Shown here: positions 1 to 9,033 of the stretch, one piece after another
How positions within the stretch are numbered: the first letter of the stretch is position 1
Layout: each line of letters begins with the position of its first letter
Assembly (NCBI GenBank): GCA_023935145.1
Contig: CM043699.1
Coordinates: forward strand, 69,391,138-69,455,137
DNA: 64,000 bases
Direction: 5' to 3'
From: Bretschneidera sinensis
Lineage: Eukaryota; Streptophyta; Magnoliopsida; Brassicales; Akaniaceae
Made by a program: the position numbers and the translations under genes
Notes under the pieces: model-generated
Database searches by the model: none
What the model saw: only the letters and a program-made list of their open reading frames with translations
What the model was told of the DNA's origin: nothing

Positions 1-122
1 TACTGTCATGGTATTTATTTCCAGCATATATCAACTATCACGATTTTCATTTATTTCCAGCATATACCGGCTGTTATGGTTTTCCTTTATTTCCAGCATA
101 TACTCGCTGTCATGGCTTTTCA
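1..122. repeat. 36-bp tandem repeat array at window edge
   Basis: The motif TTATTTCCAGCATATA begins at 15, 51 and 87, giving a 36-bp period with at least three units and a partial unit before the first. The array continues off the left edge. It lies inside the minus-strand LTR fragment. Confidence 0.8.
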
Positions 123-1356
123 ATTAGACCGACCCCCTCCCGATTCTTTTATTTCATGCACATGCATATGAACAATAATATGAAATATGCATATGAACAA
201 TAACATAAAAACAAACATGAATTCAAATATATAAATTAGCTATCCTGATTATTCTCAAATTATAATTTAAAATTTTTCACTAAACTCCTCTCCTCATAAA
301 TCACATCAAATCATCAATCATAGCTTGTCAAGATCCACAAAATTTCATGTCCTCATAATTCGTATCCAAACATCAACCATAGCTCATCAAGAAATTCATT
401 TATCGCTTTTATTATTAAATCAACTTATTATTCCAAAAATATTATTTTCACATAATAATTTTCTACATGTCCAAAATTCCTATCATACCTATCAATCAAT
501 TTTTCATCTACCACCAAAGCCTAAGCTAATAAGTTATTTTAATATTATCATTAGATATTTCATTTTTATCTAGATTACTTAAAGTAAATCTAACTCATCA
601 CGTAGCACTTAGAACTACTCGTGGATCACCTCTTTGCCTTTCCCGTTCCTCTCAGCAATTGCCCCTAGTTGCTGATCGTCAACACCTGACATAATATTTA
701 TATTAAATATCTAATTTATTCTTCCTAATTTACACCATTTGAAAATTTCCACTTTGAATTCCGGGAAATTTCATGTATGCTAAAATTCAAAAATAAACTT
801 CACATTATTACCTTTTGTTTTTCTTAGAACTTCCCATCACTCTCTATAAAATTCTCCCGTTAACACCTTCAAAATTTTTCTGTTTCAACCTTTCTTTCAG
901 TCCCCAAGTGCTTAGAGAAATAGAGTAATTTAGATTTGAGATTGAAGAAAACAAAACCGGATTTGGTAAACTAAAAAGAAATTCAATATATATAAAACCT
1001 TTTAAGCGGTAGTCACCGCTTTTCACTCTGTTAAAATGCACAGCTGCATAACATGCAGCATACTTGCCTAAGGCTGCAACACCTGGACTTCCAAGTGTTG
1101 CACGATTTTTTTTTTAAGAAAAAATATAATATTTCTTTCTTTTTCTTTTTTCTTTTTCCTTTTCCTTTATACTGTTCACGAATTTTTTTTTTTTGGTTTC
1201 CATTTTCTTTGTAACTACACCTCCACGCATCCAAATTTTTTATAAGAATTGTTTTATTCAAATAATAATAAACCTTTCACATATATTTTATATTAATTGC
1301 ATGTCGTATTTATTAAATTATTTTTTTACCCTTACTTTACAATTACGAGTATTACA
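1..1356 (-). mobile_element. Truncated LTR related to element A LTR (Tekay-type), minus strand
   Basis: The right end reads GAGTATTACA, the reverse complement of the TGTAATAC start of the element A LTRs at 21323 and 40023. Around 598-692 the reverse complement matches the A LTR block at 22158-22250 (aggtgttg-n-gatcagcaa, then aaaggcaaggaggtgatc, then taagtgcta). It is therefore an LTR of the same superfamily but clearly diverged. It breaks the integrase frame of element E exactly at 1356/1357, so it inserted after E. Its left end lies outside the window, so I cannot tell a solo LTR from the edge of a full element. No coding region is visible in it. Confidence 0.75.
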
Positions 1357-1620
1357 ATAGGCTAGTGTTCTGCTTCCTAGGTAATTTCTATATATGCCTT
1401 CATGAACTTCTCGGAGGGCATAATTTGTGTTGATAGGGCTGAGGCACTTCAAGTAGGGGGTGGTGAAGCCTTTCTTGTACAGTTGGCCTTTAATGATGGT
1501 GAACCATGAGGAGCAAGAAATGATCATTTTTGCTTCATTTATTTGATCAGGGAGTTTTCCATCCCATAAGTACTAGAGGATTGGATCCATCCAATTTTGT
1601 TCTTCGGTGACTGGCATGAC
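1357..1620 (-). pseudogene. pol: Integrase N-terminal fragment of element E
   Basis: The minus strand encodes a stretch with FTIIKGQLYKKGF and PYLKCLSP, then LREVHEGIYRNYLGSRTLAY. This matches the start of Tat-type integrase, where the zinc-binding His-His region follows a phrase like LYKRGFSTPYLKCL and contains HEGICGNHSG. Here the Cys and His of that block are partly replaced (IYRNYLG). The frame is cut at 1356 by the inserted LTR, so the catalytic DDE core is absent from the window. Non-functional. Confidence 0.8.
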
Positions 1621-2170
1621 CAGTTTCTTACCGATGTTGGGCACGACGAGCGTTTATAGATAAACTACTTGTGTGAGATCCGATTGTCATAACTAAGCGA
1701 CTTGGACTAAGGCATCTACTTTGGAGTTCTGTGCTTGGGACACTTGAGAAATTTGGAACCTCTTCAAAGTTACGGCTAGTTCTCAAGCTTTCTCCATATA
1801 CCTGATAATTTATTTTCATCTTGCTTTATATTCATTGGTCATCTGATTGACCACCAGTTGGGATTCATTGTGGACTTCTAAGGCTTTGGGAGCCAATGTT
1901 TTTGTTAATTTCATACCAATGAGTAGGGCTTCATACTCTATTTCATTATTATAAGCTTTGAACTTGAATCTGAGGGTGTATTCGATCGTAAAGCCTTCAA
2001 GATTGGTAAGGATAAGGCTAACCCCGCTGCCAGTACTATCAAAGGATTTGTCAATGAATAATTTATATCCAAATGTTTTCTCAATTTCTACGGGCTCCTA
2101 CCTCTTAGATGCATTTCAAGAAGTGTGCTTTCTACAATGAAATCAGCCAGAAATTGGACTTTGATGGCTG
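1621..2170 (-). pseudogene. pol: Second RNase H-like domain of element E
   Basis: Reverse translation from about 2170 gives phrases equivalent to LADFIVEST, then KSFDSTGSGVSLILTN, EGFTIEYTLRFKFKA-NNEIEYEALL and SQLVVNQMTNEYKA. This is the extra RNase H-like domain typical of Tat elements, placed between the RT-linked RNase H and integrase. The first catalytic Asp region is altered (DKS rather than DGS) and several stops and frame changes interrupt it. Downstream, 1640-1800 carries the usual basic linker ahead of integrase, heavily mutated. Confidence 0.75.
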
Positions 2171-3400
2171 TCTGAGGTCTGTAGTGGATATCAAATCCTC
2201 TCAATTCTATAGACCATATTACCAATCTCCTGGAGATATCTATTTTATGCAGGACTTGCCTCATGGGCTAGTCAATTAGAATTGTGATAGTGTCGGACTA
2301 AAAGTACGACCTCAGTTTACGGGTTGCGATAATGACGGCATAAGCCAACTTTTCGAACTAGAGGTATCAAATTTTGCATCATATAGGACTCTACTAACAT
2401 AATAATGGGTTTTATGGACCCCACCCTCTTCTCAGATTAACACAGAGGTAGTGACAACCAGCTCATGGAGATATATAGAAAAATCTCTTCTCCACCAATT
2501 GGGTTAGTTAAGAGGTGTGGTGAGTTGATATAGTCTTTGAGCTCTTTGAAATCTACTTAACATTCTTCATTCTATACAAAGTCCTATGCTTTCTTTAGAG
2601 TCTTGAAGAAGGGTAGACATTTTTCTGTAGACTTAGACATGAAGCGGTTAAGAGTAGTGATGCGTCTGATCATTCGTTAAACTTCTTTGATGTTTTGAGA
2701 ATGACTCATGTCTAGGATTCCCTTGATATTTTAGGGTTAGTTTTTATCTTGTGCTGGGTGACCATGATCCAAAGAATTTACCTAAGGAGATCCCGAAGGC
2801 GCATTTCCTGGATTTAGCTTCATCTAGTTACGTTTGAGTATTCCGAAAGCTTCGTCAATGTCAAATATATGGTTTTTTGACCTGGGCTCTTAACCAAATG
2901 CCATCGATGTACACCTCAACATTCCTTCCAATCTTCTCTTAGAAAAGCATGTTGACAAGCCTTTGATAAGTTGTCATAGCATTCTTGAGTCTATAAGCTA
3001 TGACCTTGTAGAAATAGAGGCATTAGTCGGTGACAAAAGTGGTTTTTAATTGGTCCAACTCTTGCATGAGGATCTGATTATATCTTGAATATGCATCCAT
3101 GAAGCTTAGTAACTCATACCCTGAGTTAACATCAACCAGCTAATTTTTCCACAATAAAAGGAAGTTATCTTTCTAGTATGCTTTATTAGGTCGGTGAAGT
3201 CTATAAAGATCCTCCACTTTCCATTCTTTTTCTTTTACCATGACCAAGTTTGCGACCCAGTCCGAGTAGTGGGCCTCCTAGATAAAATCGATGGCAATGA
3301 GCTTTTCTACTTCTTCTTCTATGGATTTTTGTCGCTCAGGGGAGAAGAATATTTTTTTTGGTATCATAGGCTTATGCTTAGGATCTACATTCATCTTATG
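2171..3400 (-). pseudogene. pol: Reverse transcriptase / RNase H of element E
   Basis: Near 3190-3290 the minus strand encodes a Tat-type fingers motif (WVANLVMVK, then after a one-base frame change KNGKWRIFIDFTDL). Near 2900-2990 it encodes TYQRLVNMLF and then IGRNVEVYIDG, which is the YVDD catalytic box with the second Asp changed to Gly. Near 2180-2230 it encodes ELRGFDIHYRPQTAIK, the RT-RNase H junction typical of Tat. Multiple stops and frameshifts and the broken catalytic box make it inactive. The lineage call is robust; exact domain edges are approximate. Confidence 0.8.
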
Positions 3401-3911
3401 GACAATAACTTGTGGATCAGTCCTGGGCATATTGGATACAAACTAGGCGAGTACATATTGATAATTTCTAAGGAAAGAGACTAGTAGATCTTTGAGCTAT
3501 TCAAATAGGTTGGATCCAATTTGTACAGTTTTTTTCATCCACTTCTTCGTTTAGAGGGATGGTGATCATCTCTTCCACAAGTTAGCCCCTTATAGCTTTG
3601 AGTTTGTATCACAAATCTATGATTTCTAAGGGCAAGTTTTCAGTTTTCTTATGCCCCTTAATTGAGTTAGGTAACAGGACCGAGATAACAGCTAATTCCT
3701 TCAGACTTCTCCTACACCATTCTCGATAAGGAACCTCATTTTTAGATGATAGGTGGAAACTACCACTTTATTTCATTTTGGCTAGGCCTTCCAAGGATGG
3801 CATTGCAGAAGGATGAATATTTAACAACTAGGAAGATAATCGTTATTGTAGTATGTTGAGGAGTGGAGCCAACAGTGACAGGTAGAGCTATGCTTTCTTT
3901 TGGGAATTTTG
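3401..3911 (-). pseudogene. pol: Protease C-terminal half and linker of element E
   Basis: The minus strand from 3911 encodes ESKFPKESIALPVTVGS, then TTITIIFLVV, and CNAILGRPSQNE, the C-terminal half of a retroviral-type aspartic protease of the Tat lineage. The ILGRP box is at about 3780-3800. The N-terminal half lies at 11224-11478, on the other side of element C. The stretch 3401-3760 is the protease-RT linker, with several stops. Confidence 0.75.
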
Positions 3912-3916
3912 ATTCT
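3912..3916. repeat. Target site duplication ATTCT of element C (left copy)
   Basis: ATTCT directly precedes TGTTGTCAG, the left LTR end, and ATTCT recurs at 11219-11223 after the other LTR end. A 5-bp perfect duplication is standard for Ty3/gypsy integration and fixes the element C borders. Confidence 0.9.
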
Positions 3917-5197
3917 TGTTGTCAGTTTTAAATTACTCGCAAGCGCACGAGTCGTTTGCAATATAGCGTTGTGCAAGTGCGAGGTCGAATCCACAGGGAA
4001 TTGCGTTGTGAAAATATAATTTTTAATCTAAATTAACTCTATCTTAACCTAGTTCCGAATTTTGAATGATAATTTGTAAAATAAATTAAAACTAAATTTA
4101 ATTGATTTAAAATCTAATAATAAAAAGCACTAAGGTTTCCGAATCCACCCCACCGAAGTTAAGCATACATGTTCTAAAAATATAGCCTATCAAAACATTC
4201 AATGAATCCAACTATAAGACAAAAAACAAAGAATATCCCAACTAAACCAAAAGCACCCGATGTATCCGCTCTTAACAAATCACAAAGGGAATCCAATTTA
4301 ATCGAAAAGCATTCAATGTATCCATCAGATGAAACACAAAGAAAATCCAACAGACAATTTAAACTCAATCAATTATAAGATTAACTCAAATAATTGACAG
4401 AACATTTATACTAAAAATTGTCAGATTTGTACAAGCAAATCTGAACTACTACGCCAAACAACGGCGGGGCTTCATCTTCAACCTTAGCTGAAGAGTCTAG
4501 CCACTCATAACTATAAAACTATAATAACAAGTGCTAAACATTTAAACTAAAAACAACTGAATATAAAGAAATAAATAAACAACTTTACATGAGAGAAATT
4601 CCACTCGCTGACGGGCGGCGCTTCCCCTCGTGGTAGCAATGCCTTCGGGATCCACCAGAATGCTAGCGGACATCCACTGGTAAACACCAAAGTGGCTCAG
4701 GAATTGTACCTTGGATTATGAAGCCAAATGGTGTTAATATAGAGGGAGACCCGGAGTAAAACAGGTTGCAGAAACGATGTGGGATACAGGCCCGTGTGCG
4801 CTCGATCGCAGTGTGGTGCGATCGATCGCAGGTACGATCGATCGCATGTCTTGTGCGCACGATCTCATGTGCGCTCGATCGCATGTCTGCTGCGATCGAT
4901 CGCAAATGCACTGAACTTCAATTATTTCGATGTGGGATGTTGACCATGCGCTCGTTCAATTATTTCGATGTGGGATGTTGACCATGCGCTCGTTCAAAGG
5001 ACGTACACAATATCTGTTGCGATCGAGCGCAATATCTCCAGAAGCTTCAAATCAACCTGAAATGCTGCACTTTCTCCACAAAGCTGTAAAAACACACAAA
5101 ACACAAGAAAAACGTAAAATAAAGTAAAATAATACTAACTAAGAGCATAACAAATATAAGTTAAGGGTCTAAAATATGCAATATTTAAGACTCATCA
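3917..5197 (-). repeat. Element C 3' LTR (left copy)
   Basis: Runs from TGTTGTCAG to GACTCATCA on the plus strand, about 1281 bp. Compared with the right copy it carries an extra tandem 38-bp unit (4919-4956 repeated exactly at 4957-4994). The TATA region at 4733-4742 is altered to TATATTAA when read on the minus strand. It contains the CGATCG repeat cluster at 4797-5035. Confidence 0.92.
4797..5035. repeat. CGATCG palindromic repeat cluster in element C 3' LTR
   Basis: Repeated variants of GCTCGATCGCA and GCGATCGATCGCA spaced by about 8-20 bases, each a perfect or near-perfect palindrome around CGATCG. The cluster sits immediately upstream of the TATA box in the transcription sense of the element (minus strand). 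The same cluster lies at 10848-11055 in the 5' LTR. It is GC- and CpG-rich in an otherwise AT-rich LTR. Confidence 0.85.
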
Positions 5198-5212
5198 AAT
5201 ACCCCCAAACTT
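5198..5212 (-). other. Polypurine tract of element C
   Basis: On the minus strand AAGTTTGGGGGTATT ends directly at the LTR start (TGATGAGTC), the expected position for priming plus-strand DNA synthesis. Near-identical motifs recur at 6214-6227 and 6316-6329. Confidence 0.85.
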
Positions 5213-5569
5213 ATATTTTGCTAGTCCCTTAGCAAAACAAAATAAAAGACTCAATGAAAAACAAAGAACATAAAGATAAAGTCATCACTCATGGTATCCA
5301 AAAATTTAAGGAGCACACATCACCATGATATTCATTCATAAGCAAGCTTAAAAAGGTAAACCCATCTTCGCAATGAATAGAAATGTTAAAATCTAATTAC
5401 TTACAAAAGGCAGGATAAGGCATCACAAGCTTGAATCAGTGTAAGGTGAATTAGCATATAAAAATGAAGCTTCCAAGTAACTCTAATGTGTAAGGTCTCC
5501 ATGTCTCAAGATTCACCGAATTTCCCATCAAAAATGAACGAAAAGGCATAGTTTTTATTTTATTCACTC

Positions 5570-5572
<3 letters not shown>

Positions 5573-5602
<30 letters not shown>
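5573..5602. repeat. (TTA)n microsatellite
   Basis: About ten uninterrupted TTA units inside the 3' noncoding region of element C. The same position in D, G and K shows only one to three units, so the expansion is specific to this copy. Confidence 0.9.
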
Positions 5603-5604
<2 letters not shown>

Positions 5605-6232
5605 GGCACGGCTATGCTTAGTTCCCTTGAGCTTTCTAATTGACCCATGTAGCGAGTGTTAAGTCAATGACTCCCAAACCAGATGGTTTTAGGGCATTAG
5701 GTGTAAAGACACCCCTAAGGACTTACTAACTCGAGTCAAAAAGGCTACGAAATTAAATCGACCTTAATATTACCAAGCAAATTTTCACCTTTTGACGTGA
5801 ACACTCACTGCTTACTGAGGCAAGAGGTCCAGTTACTCAGCGAAAAGTTTATTGATAAATTATAATTTTTTTTTTATATTTTCCTATGCCCAAGAGTTCA
5901 TCCAACAAGTCATCCAGTTTCAGTTAAGATAAGGAAAAATACACATTAAAATCACGTGTCATACCTCACATAATTTGTGCTAATGTGCTCGTGTGAGATT
6001 AGATCAAACATGTGAATTCTCAAAATGCCTAAAGTAAGTAACTAAATTTAAAAAATTTATCACCAGATCATGTGTTCAAAATGTTAAGCTCACCAATGAC
6101 ATCACATCACAGAAAATGTTTAGATCAACTAAAATTTCACGATAACATGAGCATGCATTTATCTCTATGACGAAAAGACAACAAATTAGGACAAAGTGTG
6201 TGATGTGTCTCCCATACCCCCAAACTTAAATT

Positions 6233-6252
6233 ACACATTGACCCCAATGTGT
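6233..6252 (-). other. Conserved 8-bp-stem hairpin beside polypurine motif (element C)
   Basis: ACACATTG and CAATGTGT form a perfect 8-bp stem with a 4-base loop. On the minus strand it is followed after five bases by AAGTTTGGGGGTAT (6214-6227). Equivalent hairpins occur in D (15020-15039), G (47936-47955), K (63348-63367), J (53315-53328) and B (27086-27101) with different loops. Confidence 0.75.
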
Positions 6253-6498
6253 GACTAATATGGAAAGAGCTGACCTGAGATATGGAGAACTATCTGGACT
6301 GGTATGGCTCATAGCATACCCCCAAACTTGAACTGAAGTACGCTTTGTCCCTGAAAAATAAAAACTGGAAAACAAAAAAGAATACTGGAAACAAACATTA
6401 ATCATAAAAGCGCAAAATAATAAATAAACAAAAGAAAAGATAAGCTGTGGGGTGCCTCCCATGAGCGCTAAGTTTAACGTCTTCAGCCAGACCCAACA

Positions 6499-9033
6499 TT
6501 AGTAAACATGCCCAACTAAACACTCCACCATCTGATCAATAAATGGGAATGGATAATGATCAGGCCTAGTGGCAGCATTCAATTTACGGTAGCTGATACA
6601 CACTCTCCAAATTGACTGAATACGAGTTGGAACCAACTCGTCGTCCTTATGCTGCACTACCGTTAATTCAGCACGTTTGGGCACAACATGAATCTGGCTC
6701 ACCCACTTGCTATCAGAGATGGGATAAATGATCCCTGCTTCTAACAGCTTAATATCTTCTCCCCTCACAACCTCTTGTATAGTAGGGTTGAGCCTTCTTT
6801 GTGGCTCCCTCGATGGCTCAGCATCCTCCTCCAAATGTATTGTGTACGTCACCACCGAGGGGTTGATCCCCTTGACATCCTCAATAGTCCAGCCTATAGC
6901 TTCCTTATGCTCTCTTAAGACATCCAATAATTTCTCCTCTAGAGCATCACCCAGATCTGAAGGTATAATCACAGGCAAACTATCGGCTGAACCTAGGAAC
7001 TTATACTTAAGATTATCTGGTAAAGGCTTAAGTTCCTTCTTGGGGGTTTCAGGTGCGGCGGTCTCCTCCATCTTATTGCTCTTTCGAGAAAGAGACTCTA
7101 AAATGGCATTCGCTTGCTCAAGTAATTTATCTAAATCCATATCCTCTCCAAATTGAGCAAAGCATGCCTCTAGGGGGTCCTCAGTGCGGGAGTCATCCAC
7201 AATCTCCTCTGTCTTATTGCTCTCCCGAGGAGGAGACTCCAAAATGGCATTTGCTTGCTCAAGTAATTTATCTAAATCCAAATCCTCTCCAAATTGAGCA
7301 AAGCATGCCTCTAGGGGGTCCTCAGTGCTTGATTCATTCACAGTCTCCTCAAGAATCTCCTCTATCAAGCTTACATTTTTCACTTCATCATATTCATGTG
7401 GTTGCCTAGTGATATCAAAAATATTTAACTCCACTGTCATATTTCCGAAGGAGATCTTCATCACCCCTGTCCTACAATTTATCAGGGCGTTATCCGTGGC
7501 TAAGAATGGTCGCCCTAGAATAACCGGTATTTGAATCCCTATATTCTGAACCGGCTCTGTGTCAAGCACAATAAAATCCATGGGGAAATAGAACTTATCC
7601 ACTTTTATCAAAACGTCCTCAACTATTCCCCGTGGTCTTTTCACTGACCTGTCAGCCAATTGAAGCGTAGTGGATGTGGGCTTCAATTCTCCTAACCCCA
7701 ATTGTAAATAGACTGAGTAGGGTAGAAGATTCACACTCGCCCCTAGATCCAAGAGAGCCCTCTCAATGTGGCTGACTCCTATCGTGCAAGAGATGGTAGG
7801 ACACCCCGGGTCCTTATACTTGATGGGTAGCTTGCACTGAAGGATTGAGCTGACTTGCTCGGTCAAAAATGCCTTTTTTGGGACATTTGTCCTCCTTTTG
7901 ATAGTGACCAAGTCCTTTAGAAACTTGGCATATGATGGCATTTGATGGATGGCATCCAAAAATGGGATATTCATTTGGACTTGCTTGAATACCTCCAGAA
8001 TTTCCTCATACTTCCCTCCTTTCTTGGGCGCCTGTAATCTCTCGGGGTAGGGCGCTCTAGGTATAAACGACCTAGGAGGGTCTTTCTCAGTAGGTGTGGC
8101 TATAGATGGCTCAGCATCTCTCTTCTCTGTGTTGCCACTCCTTTGCCCTTGCTGCATAGCAGGGCTCTCTTCCATTCGATTGTCCACTTGTCTCCCAGAC
8201 CTCAGTGTGACAATCGACTGTACTTGTTCCGCCCCATGCATAGGAGTTGATGAACTCTCAACCATAAATTGTCCTTTTGGGTTTTGCATGGGCTGACTGG
8301 GGAACTTCCCCTTCTCTCTCTCACCCAAGTGACTTGCAATTTGCCCTATTTGACTCTCCAGCTTGGCAATTGCTTGGGTGTTTACCACTGTTGCACTCCT
8401 CACATCACTCATATTTTGGCTAGTCTCCTTCATGAACTCCTTAAGGGTGTCCTCTAGCGACTGTGAAACTGGCGCTGGTGTTTGAGTGGGTGCATGGTAA
8501 GCAGGTGAAGGTGCTGGATGGGCAGAACGACCATGATTAGGAATTTGTGGGGCAAATCCGGGAGGATATTGATTTTGAGCATGATAAGGGGCTCTTCCCT
8601 GATTCATCGGTTGGTTCTGCCTCCATGAAAAATTTGGGTGGTTCCGCCACCCTGGATTGTACGTCTCGGAGTACGATCCATTTGACTGCCTTCGAAAGTC
8701 ATTGAAAGCATTTACTTGTTCCAGAGGATACTCGGCACAAGCCGGCATTAATGGGCAATTCTGTGCTAGATGCATGGGACTAGCACAGATGGAACAGCTT
8801 TCAACATTGAATGTGTTGGCAGCATTGATGGATTGGCTCACAGTGAGAGCGTCAATCTTTTTAGTGAGGGCATCTAACTTTATCCTCAAATCAGCGTCCT
8901 CTCTGACCTCATAGATGCCTCCCCTCTTAGGAGCACGAATGGACTTATCTCGACAGCTTGAAAAATCCCACTGCTGCGAGTTGTCGGACAACTTGTCCAA
9001 CGCCATATATGCTTCGTCTCCTGTCAGACTCAA
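6499..9033 (-). CDS. gag: Gag C-terminus, protease and truncated RT of element C
   Basis: An 844-codon open frame. In order: CCHC zinc knuckle near residues 80-94 (CSICASPMHLAQNCP); Pro/Gln-rich segment with NPGWRNHPNFSW; a basic linker; Athila-type aspartic protease near residues 425-520 (LLDLGASVNLLP, later VILGRPFLAT); a duplicated acidic motif (DPLEACFAQFGEDLDLDKLLEQ) near 575-665; then the RT N-terminus (IIYPISDSKWVS, ISYRKLNAATR, PFIDQMVECL) where it stops. The catalytic RT motifs, RNase H and integrase are gone. The first ATG is not the real start: the frame continues the 246-codon ORF at 9030-9770 and is separated from it only by one base in a C9 run at 9039-9047. It would supply Gag and perhaps protease, not replication enzymes. 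Confidence 0.9.
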   Translation of the reverse strand: MSLTGDEAYMALDKLSDNSQQWDFSSCRDKSIRAPKRGGIYEVREDADLRIKLDALTKKIDALTVSQSINAANTFNVESCSICASPMHLAQNCPLMPACAEYPLEQVNAFNDFRRQSNGSYSETYNPGWRNHPNFSWRQNQPMNQGRAPYHAQNQYPPGFAPQIPNHGRSAHPAPSPAYHAPTQTPAPVSQSLEDTLKEFMKETSQNMSDVRSATVVNTQAIAKLESQIGQIASHLGEREKGKFPSQPMQNPKGQFMVESSSTPMHGAEQVQSIVTLRSGRQVDNRMEESPAMQQGQRSGNTEKRDAEPSIATPTEKDPPRSFIPRAPYPERLQAPKKGGKYEEILEVFKQVQMNIPFLDAIHQMPSYAKFLKDLVTIKRRTNVPKKAFLTEQVSSILQCKLPIKYKDPGCPTISCTIGVSHIERALLDLGASVNLLPYSVYLQLGLGELKPTSTTLQLADRSVKRPRGIVEDVLIKVDKFYFPMDFIVLDTEPVQNIGIQIPVILGRPFLATDNALINCRTGVMKISFGNMTVELNIFDITRQPHEYDEVKNVSLIEEILEETVNESSTEDPLEACFAQFGEDLDLDKLLEQANAILESPPRESNKTEEIVDDSRTEDPLEACFAQFGEDMDLDKLLEQANAILESLSRKSNKMEETAAPETPKKELKPLPDNLKYKFLGSADSLPVIIPSDLGDALEEKLLDVLREHKEAIGWTIEDVKGINPSVVTYTIHLEEDAEPSREPQRRLNPTIQEVVRGEDIKLLEAGIIYPISDSKWVSQIHVVPKRAELTVVQHKDDELVPTRIQSIWRVCISYRKLNAATRPDHYPFPFIDQMVECLVGHVY

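Larger units (their letters stand above)
5213..6498 (-). other. 3' noncoding region of element C
   Basis: About 1.3 kb between the truncated coding region and the PPT, with no credible protein. It aligns block by block with D (14800-16150), G (46952-48340) and K (62222-63480). Recognisable parts are the post-coding leader around 6430-6500, two extra polypurine motifs (6214-6227, 6316-6329), a hairpin (6233-6252), one unit of the 92-bp repeat near 5795-5860, a GGTGT-AAAG-ACACC stem at 5700-5713 and a TTA microsatellite at 5573-5602. Conservation of the whole block across members that lost most of pol suggests cis-acting roles, which is inference. Confidence 0.8.

Noticed and set aside
1..1356. 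Complete 3' LTR of element E at the left end
   Set aside because: Its end (GAGTATTACA) and internal blocks match the element A LTR family in reverse, not the 511-bp E LTR at 20462-20972.
4797..5035. Regularly spaced short repeats resembling a CRISPR array
   Set aside because: Units are palindromic variants with spacers of unequal, repetitive content, they lie inside a plant LTR, and the same cluster occurs in the partner LTR.
6226..6462. 78-codon minus-strand ORF after the truncated RT in element C
   Set aside because: It spans the post-coding leader, polypurine motifs and hairpin; the same region in D, G and K is interrupted by stops and frame changes, so it is noncoding.
6728..7534. Plus-strand ORFs of 142, 118 and 69 codons
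   Set aside because: They are antisense to the well-supported 844-codon Gag-protease frame of element C and mirror its repeated acidic motif.
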